From NCBI GenBank assembly GCA_037389465.1, contig JAZARR010000231.1:372001-436000 (forward strand): a stretch of DNA of 64,000 bases, in the 5' to 3' direction. Below the pieces are notes generated by a model, which searched no databases, was not told the origin of the DNA, and saw nothing but the letters and a program-made list of their open reading frames with translations. The position numbers and the translations under genes were made by a program. Numbering within the stretch: the stretch's first letter is position 1; every line of letters starts with the position of its first letter. This DNA is from Baylisascaris procyonis. Taxonomy: Eukaryota > Nematoda > Chromadorea > Rhabditida > Ascarididae. This document shows positions 40,006-53,217 of the stretch, piece after piece.

Positions 40006-41692
40006 CATTCTGAACTGCAGCATGCTTTTGTATGGTCGCCGGTTTCGAGAAGAAAATCAAAAAAAAAAAATGGCAAGAAAACTTTCGGCGAAAAGTTTTC
40101 TTCTGCATGCATTCAATCAAAGCCGAAAAGTGTAGGTTACCAGTGAGTCAACGAAGGAAGTACGTAAATAAAAATCTGCTTCGTTCAGCTCACACAAAAT
40201 TCATTTTGCGCGTACTTCCACTAACAGAAAAATACGCCACAAAATTTAGAAAATCGTCCATAGAGAAGGAGAGAGGAGGAAATTGAGGGAAACTTCTTGC
40301 TTGTTCATATCTCTCCGCAAAAACAAATACAACTAGCTCCTTTCTTGCACTCCGAAAGCTTAGGGAAATCATATCGTTAAAGCACTGCTCATCTATGCTC
40401 GTCTACGCCCCATAAGGCGCTTTTCGGTTTCGCCATGCTCAACGAATAATATGTTTACAGGGTTGTTGAGCACACAACCACCGAACTTCAACATTTGAAT
40501 TCTGACTTGATCTATCACATCTCATTTTCTCCAACTCTGCATCTGATTTCTTTTCTGCTATTCTCATCAGGAGTTGAGGATACGTTGATGCAACCTGTCT
40601 TTCCAATTCCGCATAAATCATAATCAGTCCATAAATTTTAAGAGTGCAAATAACGCTCGTGCTTTATCTATTTATCTGTCTGTCAAATATCAACCCTGAG
40701 AACCTGTAGCTTTTTACCCATCAAATCTATCCCAAATTTATGATATTTCAGGTGATCTCCAGAGAAATTGATGTCGTGAATACGCTACAAAGCAACGATA
40801 TTTTAGAAACCCATGGTAGTTGTATAGGTGATTGAATTATATTGGGTCTTCTCTTCAATGAAACCGAGTTTTAGATATTAATCAGCATATGAGTGCATTG
40901 TGATGGAAGGCGAACACAAAAATGATTGTAGAGAATGTTTCAACAGTGCAATACAATAATTCCACATCACAATCGTCCCTCATTGAACAATTGATCTAAT
41001 TTTTTTTTTCTCTCTGAAGGAATGCGAGGAAAGGTGATAAGCATCTTTGTGAAATCTCGAAATGCCCAAAAAACAAGGTCGGCAGAACGTGGCTTTTGAG
41101 GAGCCAACGACGGGTAGCGTTCCAACCCTCCTCCTCACAACAACGCACCAATATGAACCGGCCCAAAATGTAATCACTATATAAGTGGTGTATACGCGAA
41201 CACACAGCTCCATTCTATCTGCCGTTGCGCTCATGCAGAAATCGGTATGCATTCCCACTTTGAAAAGAATCATTTATTTCTAATTGCTATTTAATTATCT
41301 TTGGAGAAGACCTAGTAGAACGGAATTAATTATAGATGACTTTTCAATCGTTTTCAATACTACCAACTCGAGTCAACTGATGCACTTAATCATGCACTAT
41401 TTGGCATGATTCACCCACTCATTTATCAGTGAGATCATTTAGCACTCTATTAATTTATGTATTATTTATACTTCAGTCATCTATTCATCGCTATCGAATT
41501 TGAAGGATATAGATAATTTTTATTGAGTTACGTTGGCGGAAGGACGACGCACTACCTTGTGCGTTGCATATCATTTAAGAACCATCTTGTTTCTTATGAT
41601 TATACTAAGCGAATGCTTTAATAAGCAAAATTTATGTGATGAGTTAGGTTATTGCACTGGTATATTCTAAATAAAATATATTGTCATTGCAG
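40006..41692. other. Upstream flank of the BRICHOS gene
   Basis: Expected to hold the missing 5' exon(s) of the gene that follows. One candidate at about 40756-40815 (+) has a good acceptor (ATATTTCAG), a hydrophilic run (VISREIDVVNTLQSNDILETH) and a donor CATG/GTAGTT, but its end phase does not match the next known exon. A minus-strand frame at 40439-40621 (MIYAELERQVASTYPQL and on) is also coding-like and unassigned. No promoter elements can be identified. Confidence 0.3.
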
Positions 41693-44600
41693 CCAAGTAC
41701 ATGTGCCATAACCGCTGCAGCGTTGCTCGTCGCTGCCATTTCGTCGGTGTTGACGTTACTCTTATCACGATATTTTTATAGTGGTATTTCATGTGATGTT
41801 TCGACTTCTTCGGCAAAACGAACCGGATTTTCAAATGAGGTCAACCAATCTTTTATGGCTTTTTGTTTCGTTTCTTTAGACCTCCATAAACCACAACAGA
41901 TCGACAGATTATGGGAATATTTTCCAGCAACAGCTAAAGTATGAATGACACGATGCCATGAACGAAATTATTCTCACGATAACAACTTTCAACATGTAGC
42001 AGCGATCCTTCTAAACTTTCTATAACTTTTCTCAGGGGTCGTATCATGCTCGCTAATACTCATCCACTACTTGCATCTTGAGCTGTCAATGAAACATGAA
42101 TATTTCATTTCTATGAACGCTTTTAAAACGCTTCATTTTGGTAGAATTTCCACAAACTGCCGTCAACTATTTGACCATTTTTTGCATTTCGTCTTTCGGT
42201 CGCTAACTTCATTCACACGTTTTGAAGTGAGGAAATGACAGAGTTTTATGCTTTATAATAAGTATTGGTGAAATCCTTACAGAGAAGCAAAATCTTCTAT
42301 CTGCACCTTATTTTCTCCATGAACGTTTTGATGCACATTTACTAATGCAGATGGGCAAAGAGCTCTATAAGGACCTATGTCTGCGCACGTATATGTATGT
42401 GCATGATTGTCTGTGCTGTAGTTTCAGCTCCAGCGACACCCAATCTGCAGCCACGAAATTTGCTTAGTAATGTAAACACTATATGACGAACACCATCTGC
42501 CGAAATAATTTATAAATATACGAAAGGACTATGCACTATGCATATTTGGAAAGACAATAAATTTTCGTCCACTCCTTAAATGGTTTAGTTCTAATGCTAC
42601 ATCACTGAAATTACAAAGAGATCGACGAATGTATCAAAAGAGTTGATAGGGCGCTTGCATTTCATTCAACTGTCCAGCCAATCTCCAAACTTATCGGGAA
42701 AAAATACACAGAATAATACCTCCGTCTATTAACCGTTCTGTTCTCTTCCTCCCCCTTCCTCACTCAAATCTTCTACAAAGGATCCTTTCAGTGTGATCAG
42801 ACGGACTCAGTGGTATAAAATGCATGTAATTTTTTCACCATTTCACCATCTGTAAACGCTGAAATGTAGAAGCGCTAAAAGAAAGGATTTATTTTTAGAA
42901 GATCTGCATTGGTGATCGGACCGATTAAGATGAAAGACATTCTCAGATTATGTTATTATTCGTCGGTAACTTTGTTGGGTGGTCAGATGAGTTGAACGCA
43001 AATGCGCATATTCTGCCCCTTCTGCATTTATTTAAGGTCGCTCCTGGAAACCATTTGAGTGCGCGAATTGAAGCACTTATTTCAGGGCTTCCGAAGGCCC
43101 GTTTGCATAGGCTTTCACACAAAATTTTGCATGCAGGTCGACAGAATAAGACCATATTTGATTCCTGTTTAATTTTGCAAAGGCGCGATATGGCAGGATC
43201 GTCTATGCGCGTATGTGTGTGTGCGTAAGCCGATCTGTTTGGCAGATTTGAGTCGCGAATATCTCAAAACTGCACCACGAAATTCGTTGTGTATAATAGC
43301 ATGGAATGTGCTCCTGTTCGAATTTACGTTGGTCGATTAAGTTTGAGCTAAGTTGTAGGAACTAGAGAGTGGAAAAAATTCGTCAGCATTATACAGCGAT
43401 TGGTTTTTCTTTTTTAGTACCTGGATCTACAGCAAATAGGACTGTTTGGTGGAGGATTTTTGTTGGCTGTGATATTGAATAAAACAAGAGAGCATCATAG
43501 TGGGAGAGTTATATCGCATGCTGCAATTTCTCATGAGTCTCTAATAAGTACCCAACTTAGAAGAGCGGGTCAGCTGAGGGCTTATCTACTTGTTTCAGTT
43601 TCGTGAACATGAACATTTCATTTTTGTCCACCAATGTCTGATTTTAAAAGTGAAATGCGTAAAATACCATACTTTGGCGAAATACAGTTTATCATAGACG
43701 AGGCCTACCAAGGTTACAAGGCGGCCGCTGTATGCATTGTCTCCTCATAGAAAAGCTCAGCATTCGTCTTACTGCAAATTTATGATGCCAACCGCCTATT
43801 CAAATAAAACGCAAATTAGATAAACCTGTTTGACAATTTTTATTAACTTCTAAGCATCCTTATATAATAAAATCTTCGACATTATCATACACCGTGACTA
43901 GAAAAGTAGAAAAAGCCGAATGAGTATGGCTCTATGGTTTACACGTATGATGCGAGGTTTGTATTTAGTGCATACCTCATCTATGCGCCATATTTTATAT
44001 TTTCAACTTCGAGTTATACCTCTATGACCGCTTCAAAATTTTAATCTCTTACGATCTCCGCGATATTTTCAGTAAATGGGTGGCATGGACCCATAAAAAA
44101 GGGGCACGGATTATCTGGGAACGTTCATAAAGTTCATCTTCTCGGCCATTCTTGAAATGGCTCACGCAATCTCTCGATATATGCGTATACGGCAAGTAAA
44201 ATCAGTTCATAAAATAGATTTATTCAAATTTGGCGCCCCAAATATAGCCAAATTTCATTGTAAACATGAAAAGTATAGCTGGAAGTTGGCGCTTCGTTTG
44301 AACAGCTAACGAATTCCTCGAAAATTGACAACATTTATTATCAGATCATTGGATTGCCTGCCATTAGATCGAAAAATGCGGAGCACTCAAACGGATTAAT
44401 TTTTTCAGATTCTTTCAACAAATCCGAGTTGTACAACATCAACTTTTAAGCTATAATCTGCGTGATTTTTCCTCAATTCCTTCGCTGCCTAGACATCGTA
44501 AGGCCAGTGACGGTTGTCCTTGGGCGCCTCGAGAAGATCATTTCCACACTTTAAGAACTCGGACAATTTTGTGAGCGAGGATGGGAGTAGCTATTCATCT

Positions 44601-47600
44601 CACGGAGATCGCATTTTAAAATGGGGTTTGGGTAAGTGAAACCACCAGATCGCAAGTCAAGGACATGGAATATCTAGCCATCCTGTAGTATTCGGCAGCT
44701 AGATGCAGGCGTTGAATTGCCCAGTGAAAATTTGTCCTGAAGGTACTTAAATTCCCAAATTACTGCCGCAAGATCGCGCTTTAAAACTTTTTTGGTACAA
44801 AGTTCTAAAGTATCATTCAATGAATTATTTGCACCTCTAGAACTGCGGATATTGCTTGTTGAATATTTGAAATGGACAAAATTTGGGTATTGCGATCAGA
44901 GATTGTGACGAATGGACGACCGCCTTCTGGTTATTATCTGTACCACAAATCCCATGTGGCGACATCAGGCCGTTAAACATTGACACCCTCATGCAACGGC
45001 TATATCGTGTTCAATTTGTAGTTATAGATCCTTTTATGAGAATAGGCACTTGTTTGATAAGTGGGAAATAGCAAACCTATCTGCTATAAAATGTTGTGCT
45101 TATGTGATACGGAGATCGTACACACTTGCTCGTTAAGATATCTAGATCACCGCTGTAGTGCTGAGTGTGTCACAATGCAAATTGGATCACTCTCGTTTTC
45201 ATTATTACATGGCTGAATGAGAACGAAACAACAGGCATCTCGTTTTGCTTTAATTAGTGAGAGTCGTGCAGGGCGAAAGCAACTGCTTTCCATTTAGATC
45301 ATGTGGTGAATATCGTGTGGCATTTCCTGATGCAAACCCTAGCGAGGTGATTTCACAAAATCTTACCTTTTAATAGTTTTAGCTTATCAGATCGCACATT
45401 TCGCTGTTCATATTTTATTGCAATCTATCGTGGATGAACTTCTCATTGACAATTAATAAACTAGTTTTTACCTGCCTTAACATATTTCTATCTATTCTTA
45501 TTCCTCTAATCATCATTTCGCTGAAAAGTTTCTATGGTTTTCTCTTAATTTCAGTATCCGCTATGCTAACACTCATTTAGGATCGGTTTTAGCAGCGAGT
45601 AAACGGTGCCGTGGGATTTTGATATAATATTTGCTCATCATCTTAATGCAGTTCTCATTCAGCAACACAAATTTATTTTTCTTTCCCATTTTTTTGAAGT
45701 ATTCTATGAAAAAACTTGAGGAAATTACACAGATTCAAAAATGATGTGTGGGGAAAAAAACATATAGGTTGCAGCATTTTATTACCATCTGATATAGTAG
45801 CGATAAGTCAGCAATTTCGATTATGTGACATTTTTTTTTACCTCTTTTGCCAGCCCTACTTTATTTTTTCCTTTATGCTCACAATTCCTTCCTCCACTCT
45901 ATCCGCTTTCTCTACTCACAGTGAGGAGATCATCATGAATCATCAAGCTAACAGTTGTAACCAGTCGAAAGAAATGCTAATTCACATGAAATACTTTGAT
46001 CTTAACAGAAACCTGCTATTTTCTCTTTTTTTGAGCTCAGCTTTAATTTTATGCAAAAAGCAAAAAGAAAAAAATCTTCAACAACCTGTAAGGGGTGATG
46101 GCAGTATACTGAATCACTAGGCTCTTCTTACGAGCTACTATTTGAAAATTTCGATTAGCTGCATTGCATATCTCAAACAATGCGTTGAACAAATATTTGT
46201 CAATAACGCACGAAAGTAGTGTCGACTGAGGGAGTATTCTGAAGTAAGAAGGGTCATTTATATTGAACGGCGGGGCATCTGACGATCTACGTTTACGATG
46301 TTTTTCTTTCAGCCAGTATCGGACGGATCTGAACGGATCGTGATCGACGAAAAGGTTCGTCAGAATGTTTTATGATTTTATGAATTGTCATGCTCTTCCC
46401 TGACTACAAAATTGACTGCAAAATTGAAAAGAGAAATCTGCGACATTATGAGGCATTCATTCTCTCATATTCACTCAATTTTGGACACTCTTTTTTGTGA
46501 AGAGTTTATGAAAAATGGGAAGGATATCACCGCGAACGTTCTATTCGTCGTGACCTGCTTATTTCAACCTCATTTATAATATTCGAGACGCATTCAATAT
46601 TATTTGTCGAGAAAGTAAGGAATGCCTAAACTTTTGAAGTTTTACATCGTAGTGGGAAAAAGAATTCATTTGAGCAAGGAATTGCCGTATGAAAAAAAAC
46701 AAAAAAATTCTGCAACGAACAACAATATAAAATTGCTGAGCTGGCATCTATGATTGTTGTTGATGAGTTTGCTAGTTCATCACTCATAGTGATTGAAGAC
46801 CGTTTATAGAATGCGTAAAAAGAATACCAAATCAGAATTCACCTTAAATGGAAGCAATTTTTCGAATGGATTCGGGTGATGATGATATCAATCTTATAAG
46901 AAACTTTCACATCTGAATATAGTTTGTGAAGATGCCGCAAAAAAAAGGTGAAAAGCTAGCGAAAAAAGTCACATCACATTTGCCCTTCATCTTCCTCAAA
47001 TCATCTTCTGAGATTTCGATTAAGCTATGAGTGTACCATTATTTTTTTAAATTCCAATATCGATCGAATGATATTTATTGCCTGCTATTTAGTATCGTTC
47101 CATATATGTTGACATATGCGTCTGTTTACCAATTCAGCATCACTTTTTTTTTGTTTTGATTAATATGCTTTGCTGCAAAATTTTAGCAATTTAGCAGCCA
47201 AGTATATTTAGGCACAAAACAAAAATAGCATCACATTGCTTTCCATATATTCGTCTGTTCACCTGTCCGATCGTTTTCATTTGCAAGCCATTGACGCAAG
47301 AAATATGAAATTTAACTGCCGTAATGCGAGTTCTATGATCATTTACTACTTTAGCGTTTAAGATAGCCTGTTAGCTATCGAAAGAAGTTATAGATTCTTG
47401 ATTTGCCAAAAAAGCAAGTGTGCATTCCAGATTTCCGGACCATTCCAGAAAGCTCAAGAACCTCTTGTATTTTCATTTTTCATCTCTCTGACCTTGAAAG
47501 TACCAATATATCGTTATATAGTAATATATCATAAGTTCAGATTGATAGGGACAAGAGTAAGCAACAGTAAAGAAATTCCATTAACGGGTTAGTCCCGAAA

Positions 47601-50600
47601 TTCGTAGCCTAATGCTACCGCTAACTTAAGTTGAACGGAAATACTGCATTTTGTGGACACGAAAATTCCTTTTTATGGCTCTAAACCTGTGCGCTTACAA
47701 GCAGTGTTGCAAGGAGCCAATGTAAAATTTTAGCGCAGCCATTGGTCACGACATTTTGCCGAGCTTAAGCGCAATCAAGAATGCGCGCTTTGTCAGATTC
47801 AACCAAAACCGGAGCCATAGTATTTTATTAATATCGTTTAGTGCATATGCTCACCATGGATGCTGAAATCATTTGCATTCAGCTTGCGCAATAAAAAAAT
47901 TTTCTGGGTTACGTAACACCGTCAGCCACCTTTCAATTTAAATTTTCAGTGATACAATGAGTATTTTTGTTTTCTATAGTTTATTTCATCAAATTCACCC
48001 CACCATAAGATGTGCTTTATTTTAGAAAGTGGTCGTCATCAGACTTCACAGTAAGGACCGATGCTACATCGCACCGCTTCATCAAAATCTCGTAAGAAAC
48101 TTTTATTGTTATTCATGAATGTAAACATTTATATATTTTTCACGACTTCTTGTTAATAAGCAATCCAAAGCCACGATTATTAATGATCGTTTTTAAATAC
48201 TGCTGTGTAAGTTAACAGTTATACCGAAACGACAGGAGCCAATATTCTTCAACAACACTGTAACCCTCTCAACTGTTACGAAAACCTAGATTGAAAGCAT
48301 TGATTCTTCTCTGCAATGAGCTGAAAGTGAATGTGACCTGTAAATGACATTCATTCTGAAGGGAAAGATGAAACATGAGCCGAAATATCGTTAATAATCT
48401 AATGTGCACTGCCTTCGTGCAGTTGCGATACGACATACAATCACTCGTTTTTGAGCTACTCCTAGTTTCGAGCTCATTTCCGAACTATTCCTGGTGGAAG
48501 GCTGTGGACAATTCTGCAAGGAGATAATACTTGGAACACAACTTTCTTACTATTTGAATTGTAAATTCAATGTGAAAAGTATTTCAACTGTATCCCCATT
48601 TGCATGACTGCATGTCCCAAATATGTTTTCATATTCTTTGCTAATAGAAATGTGCAAAAATTGACGACACTTAAAAGTTTCGTTGAAAGAACATTTTGAT
48701 CGAAAATTGGATTAATTTAGCGATATAAAGCAATTTCACATTGCCTCTTCAGCTGACTCATACAATTACAGTTCCATAGAGAAATTAGCAAATAATTAGT
48801 AAATTTCAGAGCGCACCGCGAACATTCGAATTGGTGAATGAAGAGTTGAGTGATGCGCTCATTGAACAATTTGCTGGCATCGATGCAGTCAAATTTTGTC
48901 AACATCAACACACATTTCTCGTTAAAGAACCAAACGATGGTGAGCGATCTTTATCACTCTTAATAACACAATTCATTGCCCCCTTACATTTCTGCCTTAA
49001 GAAATAAAAATCTTCTGCGTTAACGCCGAATTTACATATTTACTATTGAACATAACAACTGATAAGTAAATTCGAAATAAGCGCATTTATATATGCAAAA
49101 CTTTTCAGATGATCGATTACCAATTGAATAACCGTCTGCAAAAATTTAGCATAACTTGCAAACTGAAAGCATTCTCATTTATTTATCCCAATAATAATAC
49201 AAATGACGATTTGCGGGAAATGTTATCAACTAAACAACAGGACAAGCAAGGGAACAGGAAATTAATAACACCTTAACGAGACGATTATATGCAGTTGATG
49301 AGGAAAAGCAATCATCGAAGTGTTTTATTTATAATAATGGAGAATTTTTTTCTTAAATCTTACTTGTTTTAATGCGTTCTTGAAAGGAATCCACGTCTTC
49401 AGTGAATAACATACAAAATCGAAGAAGACGACAAGCGGCGATCGATCCTCTCGATATCCCAATTGAGAATAGAAGTCCAAATTGTATGGATATTGTTTTG
49501 GATTGTGGCCGACGGGTAAAGAGTTTTCCTCAGCAAATCATAGTCTTCGAACTAAATTTTCTTGTTTTATTTATGTGTAATCAAAAGATCTCAAGAATGA
49601 ACAAACAGCACGAGAAAATTTTTAGCATAAATCAAATTTATGTGGAATTTATGAGTAGAATTTGAATATTTGTTAGCTTGTCAGCATCAATATGCAATCA
49701 ATGAATGCATTATTTTATTGAAGTGTGTGGATTTTAGAAAACTTTGAGGTAGAAGACAGTGGCAAACAACTACATAAAATATGTGAGGTACAAACAAATG
49801 TGTTTAAAGCTTCGCTGGAAATTTCTGATGCAGCAACATCGGCTTAAAATGCGATCGTTGATTGAGAAGAGTGAAAATGCAGAAGGAGCCAACAAAGTAG
49901 AGAGGAGATTTGTTGATTGTTCTTAGGTCTCTCTCGTCGAACATGTGATCTCATTTGTGGGGCCAAAACTGCGAAAAATATTTGAATGGAAGTAAACAGT
50001 CTCGATCAAAAACAACTTAATGATTTTATCAAATAGAGTAATGAAAACAACACTTACTTTATGTTGCCATAGTGTCTAAGGACATCCATGATTCATATTT
50101 CGATAAATTCCTCAATTTCAATGATTTATGAATTGACTTCTACGGTGTTTTTACAGGTTCCTGTGAGCAAAAAAAACTAATAAAGCCATTCAAACTCATT
50201 TCCATCGATAGCAGCATTGATACAAAAGGGCTTGGGTAATATTTTTCTTCAGGCTCGATGAATTTTATGATGAGTGGCCGTTGATGAACACTGAATAGCC
50301 AAAACATCAACACAAAGAGCTATAGTGAACTGTCTAGCCGTTTGCTATGGTGCTGCTTCATCTCTGTCTCCAATGTGTTTTATCTCAGTGAAAATTGCGC
50401 TACCATAACACAGCTCTCTGTGTTCAGTCATTCAGAGGATATCGCTTTCGTTGCTTAGTCGTAACATCTGCTTCTGGTGCAGATATTTATTTTATGTGTT
50501 GCTAAGGTTTCGTGAGGTATTTTGTTTGCAGGTCGTCGAAGTGAATAATTGTTATACATGGATTAATGGAGCGATGCTAATGCGTCGTGAATGTCTTGCC

Positions 50601-50711
50601 GATAACGAATTCAAAGTTACGCTCACTGAACCAAAAGGGCGTATCAGTCAAATTCAAGAGGAGCAATGGGAAATTTGCAAAGAGCGAAGGAAAGAGGGAC
50701 TTAGGTGTTAA
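41693..50711 (+). CDS. BRICHOS-domain type II membrane protein (partial gene model)
   Basis: Reconstructed exons: 41693-41839 (or to 41938), 46313-46354, 48026-48091, 48810-48939, 49403-49515 and 50532-50711 with stop. All junctions agree in phase (0,0,0,1,0) and have GT/AG ends with T-rich acceptors. The first exon gives one membrane segment (CAITAAALLVAAISSVLTLL). The next exons give the BRICHOS core: ERIVIDEK, a strand, CYIAPL, a helical stretch (FELVNEELSDALIEQF) and the second paired-Cys motif FCQHQHTFLV. This order matches the ITM2/BRI and chondromodulin/tenomodulin families. Then come RRRRQ, a proprotein-convertase-type site, and a Cys-rich tail (NCMDIVLDCGRR, NNCYTWINGAMLMRREC). Known BRICHOS proteins are secretory-pathway precursors whose domain acts as an intramolecular chaperone; that role is inferred here. 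The 5' exon(s) are missing. The N-terminal part of the domain looks short, so an exon may be hidden in the 4.5 kb intron. A short alternative donor (GAG/GTCAAC) and a longer one (AAA/GTATGA) both keep phase. Confidence 0.82.
41840..46312 (+). other. Large intron of the BRICHOS gene, possible extra exons
   Basis: Two possible small exons have good acceptors: 42428-42466 (after GTAGTTTCAG, donor TTA/GTAATG; phase 0/0 gives LQRHPICSHEICL, another frame gives PATPNLQPRNLL) and one starting at 43424 or slightly earlier, after a TTTTCTTTTTTAG. In one frame the latter reads PGSTANRTVWWRIFVGC, which would suit a BRICHOS strand. Phases could not be made consistent, so neither is included. A GC-balanced, coding-like patch at 42950-43200 is open on both strands and is probably a repeat. 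A further GC-richer patch lies at about 44490-44780. Confidence 0.35.
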
Positions 50712-50903
50712 CGTATAAGAAAGTAGCATTGATTGAGTATTGATCCAAACCTTTCATGGACCTATGAAATCAGCTCAGTCCATCTATGTAGAATTGTGGC
50801 TAAAAAGTGCTATTTTATGTGCCCATTGAAGAATGGAGTAGATATTGAACGACATTATGCACTAAAAAAATATGCAAACACTTGTTGTCATTGATCATGA
50901 TCC

Positions 50904-50909
50904 AATAAA
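50904..50909 (+). promoter_or_regulatory. Candidate polyadenylation signal (BRICHOS gene)
   Basis: The first plus-strand AATAAA after the BRICHOS stop codon, about 190 bases downstream. Position and strand fit a 3' UTR of ordinary length, but the hexamer is common in DNA this AT-rich. Confidence 0.35.
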
Positions 50910-51247
50910 TTGCGTAATATTAGTTATGAGATGGAGTGAGTAGATTTCGCTTTTTGCATAGCATTATATCATCAAAATAGACGTGGATTATGCGATGAGC
51001 CATCGCATCATGCGCTATATCGAAGCAGCTTTAATAGGGTGGATGTCGTAAATAAATACCTATCATATTAACTTTTTAAGCATAGATATGCGTATATGAG
51101 AGACCAACACCGTAAGCAGTCTTCAATAATTCCATAAATTCGGTCGAATGCAAACAAAATGATGCTTGACGCCTATAGCTGTGGTGATGGAAAAATGTTT
51201 CTGCACAGGAATTTGCTATAGGATGGAATCGAATATTCATTAGCTTT

Positions 51248-51252
<5 letters not shown>

Positions 51253-51302
<50 letters not shown>
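51253..51302. repeat. (TA)n microsatellite
   Basis: About 50 bases of pure TA dinucleotide. Confidence 0.95.
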
Positions 51303-51304
<2 letters not shown>

Positions 51305-52670
51305 ATATACCTTTTGATGCAATCGTTACTGTAAGATTTATTGTATGCATGCATCGGCCCGTCGTGTACATAAATTCCTTTCTATGAGATTCGGCAAATC
51401 CCCATTTGCAAAACAGATTATAATGATACAATAAGTGAACAGGTGAGCTGCAATTAGTGCGCTCTAGCTCATGCACCATCAACTCTGAAGCCACTGAAAT
51501 TAGAGTTGGGAATTCTGATACATATAATTTATATCAGCATGTGGTTTTAACCTCCCTCTCTGTTCAAAGCCTTACTTCCATGAAGATGGTCCACATAGCT
51601 GCATAAAGTAAGACGCACACAACATCGCTTAAGGGAAGATGACAAGCCACTTCGCTATCCTGAGAGATTCCGTTTGGCTCCTTAGAGTCGGAGTTTTCTA
51701 ACATATAACTGAAGGAATCTATCGGAGAACAAGTTGATTGAAACTAGTCTGCACATCAAATAGTCCATATGATCGTAATTTGCGCAAAGTAACTGCAAAG
51801 AGACAATACTAAGACCTTTTACCTAGGAACCTGCTTGAAAATCGCTGAACAGAAAGATGGCTGGCATCCTATGCTCGATGCTCAATTCAGTACCAACTCA
51901 ATTATAGAATTTGATTGATAATTCAGAAGATCAATCCTTATAATGTTTTTATTCCACATGGTGCATCGCCTAAAGGAGTCAACAACGCGACTATTTTTCA
52001 TCCCTTTCAATATACCACATATATTTTGTTGCAGTTTAAGTAAACCCCTATAAAGGCAGTCTCCGTATCCCAAATATGGGATTATTTGTTCATGCATCAG
52101 AACGTGCAAAATATGTAGTCTCCATATGATGACCCTGACACCATTCACTGTGCTTCGTTGCCCGTTGATTTCTGTGAGCGGAGCAGAACATTTCGCAAGC
52201 GGATCCATATCATCTCAAAGGAATGCCGACGGAATATGACGAGAACTTGATCACTTATCATTTGTTTTCGTCATCTACTCGTATATGAAACGCAAATTTT
52301 ATTGGCTGATCTATGAGATGTTTAAAAATTTGAGATTCGCTCCCAAGTATATTTTTTATCCACAAATTTCACAGACTACTTTTTTAACATTTCAAGGCAA
52401 TTTTGACCCCCAATATGTGACTCCTCTTCCTCTAACCACCAACCTCCAAGAGATCTTGCCGTTCGCTATTACTGGCAAAAAGCCGAGCTAATTTTTTTAT
52501 ACCCTCAAATCCCCACAATGATATTTACTAACATTAATGCAGAGGGAGTCGATATTCCGTTGATCACTCCCTGTTTCACGGAACGTTTGTTACATTTTAG
52601 TTAGTATTAATGGTCGATCTATTATGACCAAATGACCTCCTGTGATTTCTGCGATCGTGGTGATCTCCAC
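51303..52670. other. Intergenic stretch, no supported gene
   Basis: Short random open frames on both strands only; no splice-supported exon or RNA gene seen. Confidence 0.45.
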
Positions 52671-52676
52671 TTTGTA

Positions 52677-52906
52677 AACAAGTTGTTTTGCCCACACTTG
52701 TGTTGATATTCATGTGATCTCTCCCCCATGTGGATTATGATCTCCTCATGCCTTCGGGGTCGTAGATGAAAATATAAGCAGACTGCGGTCTTGTTCGCTA
52801 ATCATGGTGTGTTTTCTAACCGTCTCGTGTTTGTTGTGGCTCGTAGTAAACGAGCTTCGCTACTTCGGTGAGATTCTCTATACATTAGAAACATTCGCAA
52901 TTGGCG
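52677..52906 (+). repeat. Left arm of inverted repeat
   Basis: Reverse-complement partner of 52988-53217. Highly conserved blocks include ATGCCTTCGGGGTCGTA, GTAGTAAACGAGCT and the inner end CGCAATTGGCG. Confidence 0.85.
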
Positions 52907-52987
52907 CGTCCATCGATTCCTCACGAGCTCGAAACTCCTGGGTTTCGACCACGGGGACCAAGCCGAAACGCCGCCGTCGATGCGCAT

Positions 52988-53217
52988 CGCCAATTGCGAC
53001 AGTTTCTAGCGTGTGGGGAAACTCACCGAAGTAGCGGAGCTCGTTTACTACGAGCTACAACAAACACCAGACGATAAGAAACACACAAGCTGATTAGCAA
53101 ACAAAACTGCAGTCTGTTTATATCTTCATTTACGACCCCGAAGGCATGAGAAGATCATAATCCATTGTGGGAGAGATCACGTCAATATCAACACAAGTGT
53201 GAGCAAAACAACTTGTT
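52988..53217 (-). repeat. Right arm of inverted repeat
   Basis: Partner of the left arm. The most diverged section lies just outside the inner CGCAATTGGCG block, and there are small indels in the CCCCC-rich and GTGTGTTTT regions. Confidence 0.85.

Noticed and set aside
45716..46120. 134-codon plus-strand open frame just before a BRICHOS exon
   Set aside because: AT-driven residue mix (Phe, Leu, Ile, Lys, Asn) and no splice connection to the exon at 46313; most likely intron DNA.
52802..53034. Opposed open frames with repeated peptide pieces
   Set aside because: They lie inside the foldback element and mirror each other because the DNA is palindromic; no protein family is recognised.
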